Shown: positions 61,867 to 64,000 of the stretch, piece after piece
Numbering within the stretch: position 1 is the first letter of the stretch
How the letters are laid out: every line of letters begins with the position of its first letter
Assembly: GCF_034424805.1 (NCBI RefSeq)
Contig: NZ_JAXOUF010000008.1
Coordinates: forward strand, 124,001 to 188,000
Length of the DNA stretch: 64,000 bases
Origin: Labrys sedimenti
GTDB lineage: Bacteria; Pseudomonadota; Alphaproteobacteria; Rhizobiales; Labraceae
Direction: 5' to 3'
Program-made: the position numbers and the translations under genes
The notes under the pieces: generated by a model
What the model was told of the DNA's origin: nothing
Seen by the model: only the letters and a program-made list of their open reading frames with translations
Databases searched by the model: none

Positions 61867-63093
61867 TTACTTGGCCGCCCCATTGTTGGAGGCGGGGACC
61901 GGCGAGGGGGCGACCTTGATGCCTGGACGGACCTTCTGGATGCCGTCCACGATCACTTTCTCGCCTTCGTTGAGACCGGCCGAGACCATGGCGGTCGCCG
62001 GCGTCGTCTGGCCGAGCTGGACGCGCCGCTGCTCGACGGCGTTGTCGGGACCGACGACATAGACGTAGCTGCCCTGCTGGTCGGTCAGCACGGCACCGCG
62101 CGGAATGCCCAGAACCTGGATCGGCTCGACGCCCTCCAGCAGCACGGTGACGAACTCACCGTCGATCAGCGGGCGGCGGTTGATCTCGCCAGGCGTGGCG
62201 CCGGAGACGGTGGGGTTGGCGATTTCGCCGCGTAGCGTCACCGTGTCGGTGCCGTTGGCGATGGTCGGATCGACATAGTTGAGCTTGCCGTCCTGCTCAT
62301 AGGTCGAGCCGTCGGGCAGCTTCAGCTTGATGCGCACGGCGGCAAAGCCGCCGCGGCTGCCGTAATATTTCGACATTTCCAGGAATTGCGGCGACGGCAC
62401 CGGGAAGGTGACATACATCGGATCCTGGCTGACGATAGTGGCGAGCGTTCCCGAGGTCGGCCCGACAATGTTGCCGGTGGTGACGGCGTAGCGCCCGATC
62501 TTGCCGTCGATCGGCGAGGTGATCGTGGTGTAGTCGAGATTGATCTGCGAGGTGCGCAGCTGGGCATTCGCTCCCAGGATCTGGGCTTCGAGGGCCTGCT
62601 GCGAGGCGATTGCGGTGTCGACCGTCGACTGCTGGCCGGCAGGCGTCTTGAGCAGGGCCTGGGCACGCTCGGTCGTCAGCTTCGCGTTGCGAAGCTGCGC
62701 TTCATACTGGGCGATCAGGGCCTTGTTGACGTCGAGGGCGGCCTGGTAGGGCGGCTGTTCCAGCCGGAAGAGCACTTCGCCCTTCTTGACCTCGCGCCCT
62801 TCGGTGAACGGGGTTTCCTCGAGCTGGGCGGTGACGCGGGCTACGATGCTGACCCGATTGATCGCCTCGATGCGGCCGATGAATTGCTGGGTCTGGGTGA
62901 TCGGCATCTTGGCGGCGACGATGAAGCCGACGGCCGGAGGGCCGGCATTGGGCATCTGAGCGGCGGCCGGCGAGACGAAAACCGGCACCATCGCGGTCGA
63001 GCCGAGCAATGCCGCGAGGGCGAGCATTGGTAGCGGGCGGGGCTGGGCGTAGGAATTGGAGGGAAGAAAACGCCGTAGGATTGCTGCTATCAT
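61867..63093 (-). CDS. RND periplasmic adaptor (membrane fusion protein)
   Basis: This 408-aa protein has an N-terminal membrane/signal segment (ALAALLGSTAMVPVFVSPAA, no lipobox Cys), a lipoyl-like part with VSIVARVTAQLEETPFTEGR and EVKKGEVLFRLE, a coiled-coil hairpin (YEAQLRNAKLTTERAQALLK), and the beta-barrel SPIDGKIGRYAVTTGNIVGP. It links the RND pump to an outer-membrane channel. ATG 63093 puts the signal at the N-terminus. No local regulator gene is visible. Confidence 0.93.
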   Translation of the reverse strand: MIAAILRRFLPSNSYAQPRPLPMLALAALLGSTAMVPVFVSPAAAQMPNAGPPAVGFIVAAKMPITQTQQFIGRIEAINRVSIVARVTAQLEETPFTEGREVKKGEVLFRLEQPPYQAALDVNKALIAQYEAQLRNAKLTTERAQALLKTPAGQQSTVDTAIASQQALEAQILGANAQLRTSQINLDYTTITSPIDGKIGRYAVTTGNIVGPTSGTLATIVSQDPMYVTFPVPSPQFLEMSKYYGSRGGFAAVRIKLKLPDGSTYEQDGKLNYVDPTIANGTDTVTLRGEIANPTVSGATPGEINRRPLIDGEFVTVLLEGVEPIQVLGIPRGAVLTDQQGSYVYVVGPDNAVEQRRVQLGQTTPATAMVSAGLNEGEKVIVDGIQKVRPGIKVAPSPVPASNNGAAK

Positions 63094-63442
63094 CACGCGC
63101 CCTGTCGCAAGATGCCAGCTGCTGCGGCGCTTGGCATCCCCATCGCAGTGATGCGGCGCCACGAGACAAACTGGATCAAAATAAAAAACAAAAACAATTT
63201 AGTAGAATGAACTGCCCTTTTGGAAGCTCCATTGTGGCAGATCAATGGCTTCCGCGGCACAAACCGGCAAGCCAGCGTCGCTCCTGCCCTAAATGGGACA
63301 TTTTTGCAACAGCACCGATGCCATCCGACCTGGACATGACTTTCAAAAGACGGGACAGGGCGGCAGAATCTTTCTACAGAAACTCTGCAAGAAAAGGTGA
63401 AGCGCCGGGTCTGGCAAGGACCGTCGGCGCAAGGGGGAAGTC
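63094..63442. promoter_or_regulatory. Divergent spacer between the RND operon and an SDR gene
   Basis: The region holds the promoters of the efflux operon (minus) and the SDR gene (plus). Near 63175-63205 there is an A-rich stretch with ATAAAAAACAAAAACAATTT, unlike the surrounding composition. I see no gene. Confidence 0.45.
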
Positions 63443-64000
63443 ATGAGTGATTTTGCCGGCAAGTCCGTGATCGTGACCGGCGGCAGCCTTGGCATGGGGC
63501 TGGCCTGCGCCACGCGCTTCGTACAAGGCGGCGCGGATGTGCTGATCGTGGCCAATGACAAGGTCTCCATCGAGACTGCGCTTGCCAGCCTCGGCCCGCA
63601 GGTGCGCGGCCTGGTGGGCGATGTGCGAAAGGCGGCAGACATGCAGGCAGCCGCAGCCGAGGCGGCGAGCGCCTTCGGCGGCGTCGACATCCTGGTATGC
63701 TGCGCCGGCATCCAGCGCTATGGCACGGTGGTCGAGACGCCGGAAGAGGTCTGGGACGACGTGCTCGACGTCAATCTGAAGGGCATCTATCTGGCGGCCA
63801 AATACGCCATTCCCGAGATGCGCAAGCGCGGCGGCGGTGCGATCGTGGCGATCTCGTCCGTGCAGGCCTTCGCGTCGCAGACCTCGGTTGCCGCCTATAC
63901 CGCCAGCAAGGGCGGCATCAACGCGCTGGTGCGGGCAATGGCGCTCGACCATGCCGGCGAGAACATCACCGTCAACAGCGTGTGCCCGGCTTCCGTCGAT
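63443..64000 (+). CDS. SDR family oxidoreductase, N-terminal part (cut by window end)
   Basis: 186 codons of a classical short-chain dehydrogenase are present: the cofactor loop VIVTGGSLGMGLACATRFVQ, an Asp after the third strand replaced by ANDKVS, DILVCCAGIQRYGTV (NAG-type motif as CAG), catalytic Ser in AIVAISSVQAFASQ, Tyr and Lys in AAYTASKGGIN, and ITVNSVCPASVD at the cut. AAGGGGGAAG precedes ATG 63443. It reduces or oxidises an unknown alcohol or ketone with NAD(P). Confidence 0.95.
   Translation, partial: MSDFAGKSVIVTGGSLGMGLACATRFVQGGADVLIVANDKVSIETALASLGPQVRGLVGDVRKAADMQAAAAEAASAFGGVDILVCCAGIQRYGTVVETPEEVWDDVLDVNLKGIYLAAKYAIPEMRKRGGGAIVAISSVQAFASQTSVAAYTASKGGINALVRAMALDHAGENITVNSVCPASVD

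Overview
The window looks like a secondary replicon (plasmid or chromid) of a high-GC alphaproteobacterium, most likely order Hyphomicrobiales (Rhizobiales). The evidence is a complete repABC replication and partition operon (29.4-33.1 kb, minus strand) with its intergenic antisense RNA, a DUF1612/RHE_PE00001-type plasmid gene next to repC, a Brucella Omp2-like porin, serine-cycle genes, many ABC importers with LysR regulators, and several families of rhizobial intergenic palindromes. A genus such as Labrys is only a guess.

Layout. 0-3.5 kb: the end of an SDR gene, a RES/Xre toxin-antitoxin pair with an operator-like palindrome, a stand-alone FAD synthetase whose kinase half looks degenerate, and a HutD protein. 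3.6-12.8 kb: a LysR regulator divergent from a peptide-use operon (M17 aminopeptidase, proline iminopeptidase-like hydrolase, five-gene Opp/Dpp importer). 13-15 kb: a LysR and quinone oxidoreductase pair around a perfect palindrome. 15.2-26.7 kb: a divergent catabolic island. One arm is livHMGF plus a flavin reductase fused to a LysR ligand-binding domain. The other is livK, an HpaB-type FADH2 monooxygenase, RidA, DUF1028, an ArgE-like M20 amidohydrolase and a LysR regulator. The ligand domain of the fusion resembles that of the LysR regulator at the other end of the island. I regard this as the most novel item: a two-component monooxygenase whose reductase probably carries its own substrate sensor. 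26.7-29.1 kb: a GST, a thioesterase and DUF1612. 29.2-33.3 kb: a candidate small RNA with its own promoter and terminator, repC, the antisense RNA, repB, repA, and two copies of a partition-site-like repeat flanking repA.

33.9-40 kb: an alpha/beta hydrolase with an Asp nucleophile paired with a CGNR regulator, the porin, a small conserved protein, a LuxR regulator with a pseudo-receiver, and a DUF899 protein. 40.2-45.9 kb: a serine-cycle block (serine-glyoxylate aminotransferase, malyl-CoA lyase, malate-CoA ligase alpha and beta, hydroxypyruvate/glyoxylate reductase), which would turn glyoxylate and serine into hydroxypyruvate and glycerate and split malate through malyl-CoA. 46-55.6 kb: stress and regulatory genes (WrbA, TetR with a divergent epimerase, a second pseudo-receiver LuxR, an amidase, a secreted chorismate mutase, an FAD monooxygenase divergent from an AraC regulator, a small lipoprotein). 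55.7-63.1 kb: a sulfotransferase, a GNAT/FemAB-like protein, and an RND efflux pump with its adaptor. The window ends inside a second SDR gene.

All calls come from reading the translated sequence and motifs by eye. No database search was run, so family names are recognitions and substrates are inferences unless stated.
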